Source: Streptomyces sp. SS1-1 (GTDB lineage: Bacteria; Actinomycetota; Actinomycetes; Streptomycetales; Streptomycetaceae). Taken from it: a stretch of DNA of 64,000 nucleotides. Numbering within the stretch: the stretch's first letter is position 1; every line of letters starts with the position of its first letter. A program made the position numbers and the translations under genes. This document shows positions 22,562 through 30,386 of the stretch, piece after piece. Below the pieces are notes generated by a model. That model did no database searches. It was not told where the DNA came from and worked only from the letters and a program-made list of their open reading frames with translations. The DNA lies in contig NZ_WBXN01000004.1 of the NCBI RefSeq assembly GCF_008973465.1, positions 2,790,001 to 2,854,000 on the forward strand. Direction: 5' to 3'.

Positions 22562-24079
22562 GTGATCAGTCGTAGAACCCTGCTCGGTGCCGGCTCCGCA
22601 GCCGCCGGTCTCGCTCTCGTACCCGCCGTTCCGGTGCCCGCCGAAGGCACGGGCGTGCCGTACGCCCGGCTCGCGAGCCGCCTCTCGGGCCGGCTCGTGC
22701 TGCCCTCCGACCCCTACTACACCGTCGCCCGGCAGCTGGAGCTCGGCCAGTTCGACGCGGTGAACCCGCAGGCCGTCGCCTACTGCCGCAGCGCGGCGGA
22801 CGTCTCGGTGTGTGTGCGCTTCGCCCAGGACCACGGGGTGCGCACCGCGGTCCGTAGCGGCGGCCACAACTACGGCGGCTGGTCCACGACCCCGGGCCTG
22901 ATCATCGACGTGTCGCAGCTGAACGCCGTGACGGTGAACAGCGCCTCGTCGGTGGACATCGGGCCGGGCGCGCAGAACGTCACGATCCTGGGCGCGCTGG
23001 CCCCGCACCACCTGGTGGTCAGCGAGGGCGGCTGCCCCACCGTGTGCGCGGGCGGCTTCCTCCAGGGCGGCGGCTTCGGCTTCCTGACCCGGTCGACCGG
23101 CATGGCCTGCGACGCGGTGACCGCCGCGCAGGTGGTGCTGGCCGACGGCCGCGTGGTGACCGCCTCGGCGAAGCAGAACCCGGACCTGTTCTGGGCGATC
23201 CGCGGGGGCGGCGGCGGCAACTTCGGCGTCGTCACCCGGTTCACGGTGACCCCGCACACCGGCGACCAGATGGCGATCAGCAACCTGATCTTCCCGTACG
23301 ACCGGATGGCCGACGTCCTCGACGGGGTGGCCCGCTGGCTGGTGGACGCCCCGCACACGATCGGCGGCGGCGCCTATGTGGTGCAGCCCGACGCGGCGCC
23401 GGGCTCGGTGCCGCAGGCCAACGTCTTCCTCGCGTCCCGCGGCACCCCGGCCGAACTGGGCGCCGAGACCGCCCGGTTGCTCGCCCTGACCGGGGCGCCG
23501 GCACAGCGCCAGGACGGCGTGATGACGTACCAGCAGCTCATGATGATGATCTTCGGCTGCCCCACCCTCACCGAGGCCGAGTGCCAGCGCTCCGAGAAGA
23601 CGCCCTCCGGCACGCTGTCCCGCCCCGCCTACGGCCTGGAGCGCACGCGCCTCGGCAGCAGGCCGTACGCGGCGAGCGGCTGGGCGGACGTGATGACGGC
23701 GTTCGACGCGGACCGCCGGGCGGGCCAGGCGCGCTACCTCGACTTCCACTTCTTCGGCGGCGCCGCCAACGAGCCGTCCCGCACGGCGACGGCGTACGTG
23801 CACCGCGACTCGCTCTTCTCGGTCAACTACCGGGTGCTGATCAACGATCCGGCCCAGGTGACCGACGAGGCCAAGGCGGTCGCGAACACCTGGGTGGACC
23901 GGGGGTTCGCGACGATCGACCCGCTGTCCAACGGCGAGAGCTACCAGAACTGGATGGACCCCTCGCTGACGGACTGGAAGCGGTCGTACTACGCGGAGAA
24001 CTACCCGCGCCTGGCCCGGATCAAGAACACGTACGACCCGAACCGCTTCTTCCGTTTCCCCCAGTCCATAGGCGCCTGA
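22562..24079 (+). CDS. Berberine-bridge-enzyme-like FAD oxidoreductase, Tat-exported
   Basis: The 505-residue protein begins with a twin-arginine signal (SRRTLLGAGSAAAGLALVP), so the folded flavoprotein is likely exported. The FAD_binding_4 domain contains VRSGGHNYGGW, whose His is an 8-alpha attachment site. SEGGCPTVCAGGFLQGGGFG holds the Cys position that gives bicovalent FAD in BBE and in GilR of gilvocarcin biosynthesis. The BBE C-terminal motif appears as KRSYYAENYPRLARIKNTYDPNRFF. Enzymes of this class oxidise alcohols, hemiacetals or C-C/C-N bonds late in a pathway. The GTG at 22562 has only a weak ribosome binding site, so the true start may differ slightly. Confidence 0.88.
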   Translation: MISRRTLLGAGSAAAGLALVPAVPVPAEGTGVPYARLASRLSGRLVLPSDPYYTVARQLELGQFDAVNPQAVAYCRSAADVSVCVRFAQDHGVRTAVRSGGHNYGGWSTTPGLIIDVSQLNAVTVNSASSVDIGPGAQNVTILGALAPHHLVVSEGGCPTVCAGGFLQGGGFGFLTRSTGMACDAVTAAQVVLADGRVVTASAKQNPDLFWAIRGGGGGNFGVVTRFTVTPHTGDQMAISNLIFPYDRMADVLDGVARWLVDAPHTIGGGAYVVQPDAAPGSVPQANVFLASRGTPAELGAETARLLALTGAPAQRQDGVMTYQQLMMMIFGCPTLTEAECQRSEKTPSGTLSRPAYGLERTRLGSRPYAASGWADVMTAFDADRRAGQARYLDFHFFGGAANEPSRTATAYVHRDSLFSVNYRVLINDPAQVTDEAKAVANTWVDRGFATIDPLSNGESYQNWMDPSLTDWKRSYYAENYPRLARIKNTYDPNRFFRFPQSIGA

Positions 24080-24102
24080 GCGCCGGCCGGCCGTCCGCCC
24101 CA

Positions 24103-24128
24103 CGGGTGCCCTCCCCTCCGGGCACCCG
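24103..24128 (+). terminator. Terminator at the end of the tailoring genes
   Basis: CGGGTGCC and GGCACCCG flank a short C-rich loop 23 bp after the BBE gene stop and before the converging TIGR03086-like gene. It may serve both directions. Confidence 0.6.
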
Positions 24129-24150
24129 CGGGGACGGGACGGCGCCGGGG

Positions 24151-24753
24151 TCAGGGCCGGCGGCCGTACCAGCCGACCAGGCGGTCGATGGCGGGGGCGT
24201 CGTCGGGGACGTCCACGACGGGGCCGAACGGCACCTGGCCGCCGCGCGGTTCGCGGGGCACCGCCCGCTTCATCACGGCCAGCGGCGCGGCCAGCACGGT
24301 GTCGTCCCACGCGGGCTTCTGACCGGTGGCCTTGGCCAAGTCCCAGGTGTGTAGCACGAACTCATTGGTGTAGATGACCGCGGCGGCCGCGCCGGGGACC
24401 GGCCCCCAGGGCAGCCCGATCTCCCGGCCCAGGACCGCCGGATCCGACCAGACCGACCGCAGTTCCTTCGTCCCGGCGGCCCAGGCCTCGGCCCAGGCGC
24501 CGTCGGCGACGTCCTCGGCGAAGTGCGGGACGGAGAAGAACGAACCGCCGGCGCCGATCACGGCGACACGGCGGAGCACGGAGACGAGGTGAAGGGACAG
24601 TTGGCGCACCGAGTAGTCCGGACAGGGCGTGGTGCCGTCGTAATCCTCGGGCCGCACGGACGCGAGCACGTCACCGGCCAGGTCGACGGCCTTGAACAGG
24701 CCCTCGCGGGGGTCGGCGGACGGGGTGGCGGAGGTGTTCTCGGGATGGGTCAT
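24151..24753 (-). CDS. TIGR03086-like/DinB-fold protein (possible mycothiol-dependent enzyme)
   Basis: The 200-residue protein has CPDYSVRQLSLHLVSVLRRVAVIG early and NEFVLHTWDLAKATGQKP later. This pairing of HxxxH-type and HTWDLAxATG segments is seen in actinobacterial TIGR03086/maleylpyruvate-isomerase N-domain proteins. Family members are four-helix bundles that may use mycothiol and a metal. The ATG at 24753 was chosen over an upstream in-frame ATG because the family starts here. It diverges from the WYL regulator with a 64-bp spacer and is probably its target. No link to the polyketide pathway is evident. Confidence 0.7.
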   Translation of the reverse strand: MTHPENTSATPSADPREGLFKAVDLAGDVLASVRPEDYDGTTPCPDYSVRQLSLHLVSVLRRVAVIGAGGSFFSVPHFAEDVADGAWAEAWAAGTKELRSVWSDPAVLGREIGLPWGPVPGAAAAVIYTNEFVLHTWDLAKATGQKPAWDDTVLAAPLAVMKRAVPREPRGGQVPFGPVVDVPDDAPAIDRLVGWYGRRP

Positions 24754-24817
24754 GCCGTCGAGTCTTCCGGCGAAATGGGCCACCCTCCGGCCTATTTACC
24801 CGAAGGGGTGAGCGGCG

Positions 24818-25783
24818 ATGCGCGCTGACCGGCTGGTGGCGGCCCTGCTGTTCCTCCAGGCGCGCGGCCGGGTCACGGCGGCGGAGCTGGCGGCCGAACT
24901 GGAGGTCTCCGAGCGGACCGCGCGCCGCGACCTGGAGGCGCTGACCGCGTCCGGTGTCCCCGTCTACGCCCAGCGCGGGCGGGGCGGCGGCTGGCGGCTG
25001 GTCGGCGGGGCGCGCACGGACCTGACCGGGCTCACCTCGCCGGAGGTGCGGGCCCTGTTCCTGGCGGCCGGGTCGTCGGGCGCCTCCCCGGAGCTGCGCT
25101 CGGCGCTGCGCAAGCTGCTGCGCGCGGTGCCGGAGCCGCTGCGGCCGCACGCGGAGGCAGCGTCCCGGGCCCGGATCGTCGACGAGCTGGACTGGTCGGG
25201 CACCGCCGTGACGGCGGCCGACCCGCATCTGGCGGAGCTGGAACGGGCCGTCCTCGACGGGGTGCGGGTCCGGCTGGGGTACGCCCGCCCCGGCGAGGAG
25301 CCGGCCGAGCGGACCGTGGACCCGCTCGGCCTCGTCCACAAGGCGGGCCACTGGTATCTGGTGGCCGGCACGGCGGACGGGCTGCGGTCCTTCCGGCTGG
25401 GCCGGGTCTCCTCGGTGGAGGCGACCGGTGAGCCGGTGCGGCGGCCCGCCGGTTTCGACCTGGCGGCGGCCTGGCGGTCGCTGGCCGGCCGGCTGGAGGA
25501 CCGGCTGCTCGCGGCGGCCGTCACGGCCCACGCCGACCAGGACGCGCTGCCCGTGCTGCAGCGGCTGTTCGGCGGGCGGCTGCGGATCGGGCGGCTGCTC
25601 GGCGACGGCCGCCGGGAGATCGAGGCGGCCGGCCCCTCCCTGGAGGTGCTGGCGGCGCAGCTGGCGGGGCTGGCCGACCGGGTGGAGGTGGTGGGCCCGC
25701 CCGCGGCCCGCGCCCGGCTGGCCCGGCTGGGCCGCGCGCTGCGGGTCCGCTACGAGGAACTGGAGGACGCGGCGACTCCCTAG
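24818..25783 (+). CDS. WYL-domain transcriptional regulator (DeoR-type HTH)
   Basis: The 321-residue protein has an N-terminal winged helix (MRADRLVAALLFLQARGRVTAAELAAELEVSERTARRDLEAL) and a central WYL domain: RVRLGYARPGEEPAERTVDPLGLVHKAGHWYLVAGTADGLRSFRLGRV. A C-terminal extension ends in a short helix with RYEELEDA. WYL proteins sense nucleic-acid or small ligands and usually control the divergent gene. Here that is the TIGR03086-like gene. The stop is immediately followed by the second copy of the HxlR-type element. Confidence 0.9.
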   Translation: MRADRLVAALLFLQARGRVTAAELAAELEVSERTARRDLEALTASGVPVYAQRGRGGGWRLVGGARTDLTGLTSPEVRALFLAAGSSGASPELRSALRKLLRAVPEPLRPHAEAASRARIVDELDWSGTAVTAADPHLAELERAVLDGVRVRLGYARPGEEPAERTVDPLGLVHKAGHWYLVAGTADGLRSFRLGRVSSVEATGEPVRRPAGFDLAAAWRSLAGRLEDRLLAAAVTAHADQDALPVLQRLFGGRLRIGRLLGDGRREIEAAGPSLEVLAAQLAGLADRVEVVGPPAARARLARLGRALRVRYEELEDAATP

Positions 25784-25784
25784 T

Positions 25785-25821
25785 CACTTTCCTCTAGGTA
25801 CCTACTATACCGAGGATGCTA
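25785..25821 (+). promoter_or_regulatory. HxlR-type operator/promoter, copy 2
   Basis: Thirty-five of 37 positions match the element at 17009-17045, including the palindrome TAGGTACCTA. It overlaps a plausible promoter, since TACTATAC inside it looks like a -10 box. It lies about 65 bp before the NmrA-type gene, directly after the WYL gene stop. Confidence 0.75.
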
Positions 25822-25885
25822 CCGTCGAAGACATCGCACCACTTGACCCCAACTCAGCCTTGTTTCCACTCTTTTGGGAGTTCTC

Positions 25886-26731
25886 ATGATCGTTGTCACC
25901 GGAGCCTCCGGGAACGTCGGCCGTCCGCTCGTCGAGGCGCTTGCCGCCGCGGGCGAGAAGGTCACGGCCGTCTCCCGCAATCCCCTCTCCCACGACCTGC
26001 CGGAGGGAGCGCGGCATGTCCGCGCCGACCTCGCCGATCCGTCGACGCTCGGCCCCGCCCTGGAGGGCGCCGAGGCCCTGTTCCTGCTGCTCGCCGGTGA
26101 GCTGCTGGGCGGCGGCGCCCCCGCCACCGAGGTGCTGGCGGCGGCCCGCGAGGCCGGGGTGCGGCGCGTGGTGCTGCTGTCCTCGCAGATCAACGCCACC
26201 CGCCCGGACGCCCTCTCGCACGGCCGGCTGCGCGAGTTCGAGGAGGCCGTGCGCGGCTCCGGCCTGGACTTCACGATCCTGCGGCCGGGCGGCTTCGCCT
26301 CCAACGCCTACGCCTGGATCGAGAGCGTCCGCACCCAGCGCGCGGTGATCGCCCCGTTCGCCGACGTGGCCCTGCCCGTGGTGGACCCGGCGGACATCTC
26401 CGCCGTGGCGGCCGTGGTGCTGCGCGAGGACGGGCACGCCGGGCAGACGTACGAGCTGACCGGTCCGGCCGCCGTCACCCCGCGCGAGCAGGCCGCCGCG
26501 CTCGCCGAGGCCCTCGGCGAGGAGGTCGGCTTCGTCGAGCTGACCCGCGCGCAGGCCCGCGAGCACATGGCGCGGTTCATGCCGGAGCCCGTCATCGACG
26601 GCACCCTCGACATCCTCGGGGAGCCGCTGCCCGCCGAGCAGCGCGTCAGCCCCGACGTCGAGCGCCTCCTCGGCCGTCCCGCCGGCTCCTTCGCGGACTG
26701 GGCGAAGCGCAACGCGCCCGCCTTCGCGTGA
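25886..26731 (+). CDS. NmrA/SDR-type NAD(P)-binding oxidoreductase
   Basis: The 281-residue protein starts with the Rossmann motif VTGASGNVGRPLVEALAAAG and continues with VRADLADPSTLGPALEG, RRVVLLSSQINA and FTILRPGGFASN, the atypical-SDR (NmrA-like) pattern. Such proteins are quinone reductases or redox-sensing proteins, often found beside HxlR or LysR regulators. Its promoter carries the same 37-bp element as the HxlR/DHA2-pump spacer 9 kb away, so I expect it to respond to the same electrophile or quinone signal. TGGGAG precedes the ATG. Confidence 0.88.
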   Translation: MIVVTGASGNVGRPLVEALAAAGEKVTAVSRNPLSHDLPEGARHVRADLADPSTLGPALEGAEALFLLLAGELLGGGAPATEVLAAAREAGVRRVVLLSSQINATRPDALSHGRLREFEEAVRGSGLDFTILRPGGFASNAYAWIESVRTQRAVIAPFADVALPVVDPADISAVAAVVLREDGHAGQTYELTGPAAVTPREQAAALAEALGEEVGFVELTRAQAREHMARFMPEPVIDGTLDILGEPLPAEQRVSPDVERLLGRPAGSFADWAKRNAPAFA

Positions 26732-26742
26732 CCCCTCTCCCC

Positions 26743-26765
26743 TGAGGGCCGCGCCGGCGGCCTCA
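26743..26765 (+). terminator. Hairpin after the NmrA-type gene
   Basis: TGAGG and CCTCA flank a GC-rich inner stem 12 bp after the stop, with no T-tract. Confidence 0.45.
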
Positions 26766-26825
26766 CCCCGTCGCCGGCGCCCCGGACAGCCGCGGCCCCC
26801 TTTCGGCCGGGCCGCGGCCCCGGCA

Positions 26826-26866
26826 CCGCCCCGGATCCGGAAATCCCCCGTACGGGTCCGGGGCGG
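26826..26866 (-). terminator. Hairpin after the esterase gene
   Basis: CCGCCCCGGATCC and GGGTCCGGGGCGG pair at 12 of 13 positions around a 15-base loop, ending 5 bp before the esterase stop on the minus strand. Confidence 0.55.
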
Positions 26867-26870
26867 GCCA

Positions 26871-27857
26871 TCATCCGCCGAGCCCCCAGGCCCGGCCCAT
26901 CCGGTACGCGGCGCACAGGTTCACGTCGAGCAGATACGCCCCGGCCGTCCCGCACTGCTCGGTGCCGCTGCCCGGATCGACGGGCTGCCCGTGGCCCATC
27001 CCGGTGAGGCTGTACGTCTCCACGGCCGCGCGCCCGGAGGCGTCCCGGAACACCTGGTGCGGGAACCCGGCGACCGTGTCGCTGACGTCGGCGGTCTGGT
27101 CGGTGCCGTGCGCGTCGGTCCACTGCCGGACCAGGTCGGCCATGTTGACCGGCTTCACCGTGTAGTCGGCCGTGCCCTGGAAGGCGACGAGCGCCGGCCA
27201 GGGCCCGGTGTACCCGGGCCGCGCGGCCCGCACCCGGTCACCCCACTGCCGGGCGGTCTGGGTGGCGCCGACGTACATGCAGACGTACGGCGACCCGGCG
27301 GCCTGCGCGCACCCGTACGGCAGTCCGGCCACGATCCCGCCGGACGCGAACTTCTCCGGGTAGGCGGCCATCATCACGGCGGTCATGCCGCCCCCGGCGG
27401 ACAGCCCGGTGACCTGGACCCGGGAGGCGTCACCGGAGGTGTCGGCGAGCTGGCGGTCCACCATCTGCGCGATCGACGCGGCCTCGCCCTGACCGCGCGC
27501 GATGTCCCCGTTCTGGAACCAGTTGAAGCAGGACGAGAGGTTGTTGGCGCTCTGCTGCTGCGGCAGCACGACGGAGAACCCCCAGCGGTCGGCGAGCTGG
27601 AGCCAGCCGCTGCCGGTGCCGTACCCGGCGGCGTTCTGGGTGCACCCGTGCAGCGCGACGACCACCGGCCGTCCGGCGGGCAGCCCGTCGGGGACGTACC
27701 GGAACATACGCAGGGCGCCGGGGTTGGACCCGAAGCCGGTCACCTCCTGGAGCGAGGCGGCGGCGGCCCGGCCGGGGGCGAGGAGGACGGAGGTCAGGGC
27801 GACCAGCAGGGTCACCAGGACGGCGAGGCGGGGACGTGCGGCTCTGGTCGGTGTCAT
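26871..27857 (-). CDS. Secreted PHB-depolymerase-type esterase
   Basis: The 328-residue protein has a Sec signal peptide (Arg-rich start, a hydrophobic core around VLVTLLVALTSVLLAPG, then AAAA). It then follows the Esterase_PHB family: VVVALHGCTQNAAGYG (oxyanion region), VQVTGLSAGGGMTAVMMAAYPE (nucleophile Ser in GLSAGG), and a C-terminal catalytic His in LTGMGHGQPVD. Several cysteines suggest disulfides, as expected outside the cell. Members hydrolyse short-chain polyhydroxyalkanoates, acetyl-xylan or feruloyl esters. No separate substrate-binding domain is present, so an acyl esterase role is at least as likely as PHB hydrolysis. Confidence 0.88.
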   Translation of the reverse strand: MTPTRAARPRLAVLVTLLVALTSVLLAPGRAAAASLQEVTGFGSNPGALRMFRYVPDGLPAGRPVVVALHGCTQNAAGYGTGSGWLQLADRWGFSVVLPQQQSANNLSSCFNWFQNGDIARGQGEAASIAQMVDRQLADTSGDASRVQVTGLSAGGGMTAVMMAAYPEKFASGGIVAGLPYGCAQAAGSPYVCMYVGATQTARQWGDRVRAARPGYTGPWPALVAFQGTADYTVKPVNMADLVRQWTDAHGTDQTADVSDTVAGFPHQVFRDASGRAAVETYSLTGMGHGQPVDPGSGTEQCGTAGAYLLDVNLCAAYRMGRAWGLGG

Positions 27858-27934
27858 GCGGAGGGACCGTAGAAGCGCGGGCCGGACCCCGATATGGGGC
27901 CGGACACCACAACGGGCCTCTTCCGCATGGTGGT

Positions 27935-28155
27935 TCAGCCGCGCCGGTTCCACCGGAACCGGCGGGCCACCACCCGCGGCTCCCGCACGGCCCACGCCGG
28001 CCCGATGGCGAGCAGCACGAGGCTGACGGCGAGGCAGCCCCCAGACCACGGCCTGCGTGACCGGTGACGACGGCGACCTCGATGCCGGGCGGCACCCGCG
28101 ACCGGCCGAGCAGACACAGCGCGGCCGCCCCGGCGAGGACGACGAGGAGGCTCAC
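27935..28155 (-). pseudogene. Small two-TM membrane protein, apparently frameshifted twice
   Basis: A GTG at 28155 overlaps the stop of the upstream lipoprotein gene (GTGA), the usual sign of a coupled gene. The frame reads SLLVVLAGAAALCLLGRSR, then PPGIEVAVVT, then loses sense. Dropping one G in the CCGG near 28063 (minus strand) gives VTQAVVW. Dropping one G of the GGGGG run near 28041 gives GCLAVSLVLLAIGPAWAVRE, then the basic tail RRFRWNRRG and a stop at 27935. The corrected gene would be about 72 codons with two membrane helices. The span of 221 nt is two longer than a multiple of three. Either the gene is decayed or two homopolymer-type sequencing errors are present. Confidence 0.65.
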
Positions 28156-29180
28156 GGACGTGCCGTGGCGTCCTGGCCCTGGTCCTGGTCCCGGTCCCGG
28201 TACGTCTCGTCCCGCCGCCACGGGCCGACGCCGAGCCGGCCCGTCGTCCCGAGGTCGAGTTCGGGGACGACCATCACCGGGTCGGCGCCGGGCCTGGCCC
28301 ACACACGGGCGTACGGCGCGTTCACCGGCGTGCCGGCCTGGGTGGTGTTGCGCCAGGCCAGCGTGGTCCTGGCGGCCTCCCCCGGACGCAGCGTGAGAGC
28401 CTGCGGGGCTTCCTGGCCACCGAGCCCGCCACCGATCTCCTGGGTCCCCCGCAGGATGCGGACGCCCTTCACGGTGTCGTGGTCCTCATCCTGGATCTCC
28501 ATCTCGGGATAGCCATCGAGCGCGTACGGCTCGGTCCCGCAGTTCACCAGGTGCAGACCGACGGCCCGCAGCCCCATGGCCGCGTCCCCGCGGTCGGCGT
28601 AGACGCGCACCCCCGACGCCGGGCAGGGCCCCGACGCCGACGACGCCTCGGCGACGGGGACGCTGCGCACCCTGATCACCTTCACGCCCGTCACCTGGAG
28701 ATCGCCCGGCACCGTGCCGGTCATGGCGGCGGCGCCCTTGCCGGTCCGGCCCGGCCCGACCGCCTCGACGACCGCTTCCGCGGTGCCGGCCGCGGTCCCG
28801 GACGCCGAGCTGAACGACAGCGTCACGGTGTAGGTGGCCGCGGCGGGCGTCGTGTTGACGATCTCGAACTCCGCGCTGTGGTCGACGCCCACGCATCCGC
28901 TGTCCGGACCCCACGCGTACAGCTTCGTGACCCGCACGCCGTCCTCGTCCGTCACAGGGGACGGCAGGGGCAGCGAGGTGGGGGTGCCGGAGGGGGTCGC
29001 CGTCGGCCGGTCCGCGGAGGGCGTGGCGCCGTACTGGGTGTAGTCGGAGGGGCACAGCGCCTCCACGCCGACCTTCACGTCGGGGATGCCCGCGCCCGGT
29101 GAGGCGTCGTGCGAGCCGCACGCCGTCAGCAGCAGGAGGCCGGACAGGACAGGGGGCACCGCACGCGGGAGTCTGGGCAT
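28152..29180 (-). CDS. Secreted lipoprotein, DUF4232-like
   Basis: The 342-residue protein has a lipoprotein signal ending LLLLTACGS (lipobox LTAC), so it is probably anchored outside the membrane. A Pro/Thr/Ser-rich linker (near TPSADRPTATPSGTPTS) leads to a first beta-rich region around HSAEFEIVNTT. The C-terminal half begins CPASGVRVYADRGDAAMGLRAVGLHLVNCG and runs through ARTTLAWRN, the pattern of the DUF4232 domain common in Streptomyces lipoproteins. Function is unknown. A small membrane protein gene overlaps its stop. A GTG a few codons upstream in a GC-rich stretch is an alternative start. Confidence 0.78.
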   Translation of the reverse strand: MPRLPRAVPPVLSGLLLLTACGSHDASPGAGIPDVKVGVEALCPSDYTQYGATPSADRPTATPSGTPTSLPLPSPVTDEDGVRVTKLYAWGPDSGCVGVDHSAEFEIVNTTPAAATYTVTLSFSSASGTAAGTAEAVVEAVGPGRTGKGAAAMTGTVPGDLQVTGVKVIRVRSVPVAEASSASGPCPASGVRVYADRGDAAMGLRAVGLHLVNCGTEPYALDGYPEMEIQDEDHDTVKGVRILRGTQEIGGGLGGQEAPQALTLRPGEAARTTLAWRNTTQAGTPVNAPYARVWARPGADPVMVVPELDLGTTGRLGVGPWRRDETYRDRDQDQGQDATARP

Positions 29181-29268
29181 CCGCCCACCCCACCAGGGGA
29201 GCGCTCCCAAGGCTGTGACGCGCCCCACACCAGCCGTCACAGCAGTGTCACAAACGACCAAGGCCCCG

Positions 29269-29290
29269 CCGCTCGGAAGCGACGGGGCCT
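29269..29290 (-). terminator. Terminator of ssrA
   Basis: AGGCCCCG and CGGGGCCT flank a loop containing CGCT/AGCG, about 40 bp beyond the 3' end of the tmRNA on the minus strand. Confidence 0.7.
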
Positions 29291-29329
29291 GTGCCGACAT
29301 GGGAGAGAGGGCCGGAGCCTTCTCGATCG

Positions 29330-29695
29330 TGGAGATGGCGGGAATCGAACCCGCGTCCAACGGTGCAAAAACAGGGCTTCTCCGTGTGCAGTTCGCTGCG
29401 CTTTTCTCGGCCCCGGCGATCACGCGAACAAGTCGCCGACGGGCCCAGTCACTGTTTGATTTCCCTTTTCACCCCGTGACCGGGATCAAGGTTTAGTTCC
29501 CTAGCTGATGCCAGGATCCGGGTCGGGAACAGCCCCGGGCTGACACTTCGCGAGTCGCTACTTAGGCAGCGAGGGCGAAGGAATCGCGCTTGGTGTTGGC
29601 GATTATTTTTTGCGACATATGGTTTACGAGATCATTGCCGCTTCCTCGACACGCTTCCCCTGTCTCAACAGCCGCTGTCGAAACCGATCATCCCC
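29330..29695 (-). ncRNA. ssrA: Transfer-messenger RNA (tmRNA)
   Basis: On the minus strand the RNA begins GGGGATGATCGGTTTCGACA and ends with the T-arm GGGTTCGATTCCCGCC and acceptor strand ATCTCCA. The 5' GGGGATG pairs with CATCTCC. CCA is not encoded. The internal tag frame (29600-29562) reads ANTKRDSFALAA followed by TAA, so it ends in the protease-recognised ALAA. Pseudoknot-forming GC stretches follow the tag. tmRNA with SmpB rescues stalled ribosomes and marks the truncated proteins for degradation. smpB lies just upstream on the same strand, which supports the call. Length is 366 nt. Confidence 0.96.
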
Positions 29696-29784
29696 ATGTG
29701 GTGTTTTCAAAAGCCGCACCCGCTGTGAGGTGCGATGCCATCGTACGTGACCAACGCCGGACGATGCCAGTGCATTCCCGACCG

Positions 29785-30339
29785 TCAGTGGCCCCGCTGA
29801 CGGCGCTTGGCCGCCGCGATCGCGCGGTCCGACTCCCGGCGGTCCTGCTTCTCCCGGAGGGTCTGCCGCTTGTCGTACTCCTTCTTGCCGCGCGCGAGCG
29901 CGATCTCGGCCTTGGCGCGCCCGTCCTTGAAGTACAGGGCGAGGGGCACGATGGTGTGACCCGTCTCCTGGGACTTCGCCTCCAGCTTGTCGATCTCCTC
30001 CCGGTGCAGGAGCAGCTTGCGCTTGCGGCGCGCGGAGTGGTTGGTCCAGCTGCCCTGGTGATACTCCGGGATGTGGGCGTTGTGCAGCCACGCCTCGCCC
30101 CCGTCGATCTGGACGAAGCCGTCGGTCAGGGACGTCCGGCCCTCGCGCAGCGACTTGACCTCGGTGCCCATGAGGACCAGACCGGCCTCGTAGGTGTCGA
30201 TGATCGCGTAGTCGTGCCGGGCCTTCTTGTTCTGGGCGACGATCTTCTTCTTGCCGCCCTTCTCGCCGTCCCTGGCCTTCGCGGCGGACCCGCCCTGCTT
30301 GGGCTGGGACTCCTTCGGTACGTACATTCCCTTGCTCAT
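29785..30339 (-). CDS. smpB: SsrA-binding protein SmpB
   Basis: The 184-residue protein contains the SmpB oligonucleotide-binding fold: [59 protein letters not shown] and the basic C-terminal tail [21 protein letters not shown], which inserts into the mRNA channel. The Lys/Gly-rich first ~30 residues are an actinobacterial extension. Three Met codons are possible (30351, 30339, 30327). 30339 is a compromise, and the downstream one has AAGGGA very close. It acts with the adjacent tmRNA. Confidence 0.95.
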   Translation of the reverse strand: MSKGMYVPKESQPKQGGSAAKARDGEKGGKKKIVAQNKKARHDYAIIDTYEAGLVLMGTEVKSLREGRTSLTDGFVQIDGGEAWLHNAHIPEYHQGSWTNHSARRKRKLLLHREEIDKLEAKSQETGHTIVPLALYFKDGRAKAEIALARGKKEYDKRQTLREKQDRRESDRAIAAAKRRQRGH

Positions 30340-30386
30340 AGTGCCGTCCATTTTCGCACTACGGACGGGGTGCGCGGGAAGCCGTT

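Noticed and set aside
20777..24079. A single 1100-residue protein covering the halogenase-family and BBE genes
   Set aside because: The first 550 residues are an out-of-frame reading of the halogenase-family gene. Only the part after the GTG at 22562 is real.
27430..28302. A 290-codon minus-strand frame over the esterase start and the small membrane gene
   Set aside because: It only makes sense for the first ~35 codons, which belong to the frameshifted membrane protein. The rest is a shadow of the esterase gene.
29330..29360. ssrA 3' end as a visible attachment site of the island
   Set aside because: I found no second copy of the tmRNA 3' sequence in the window, so integration at ssrA stays a hypothesis.
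29086..29496. Plus-strand frames across the tmRNA 3' region with a NRTRVQR-like end
   Set aside because: They read the complement of the tmRNA T-arm and acceptor. Structured RNA explains the sequence.
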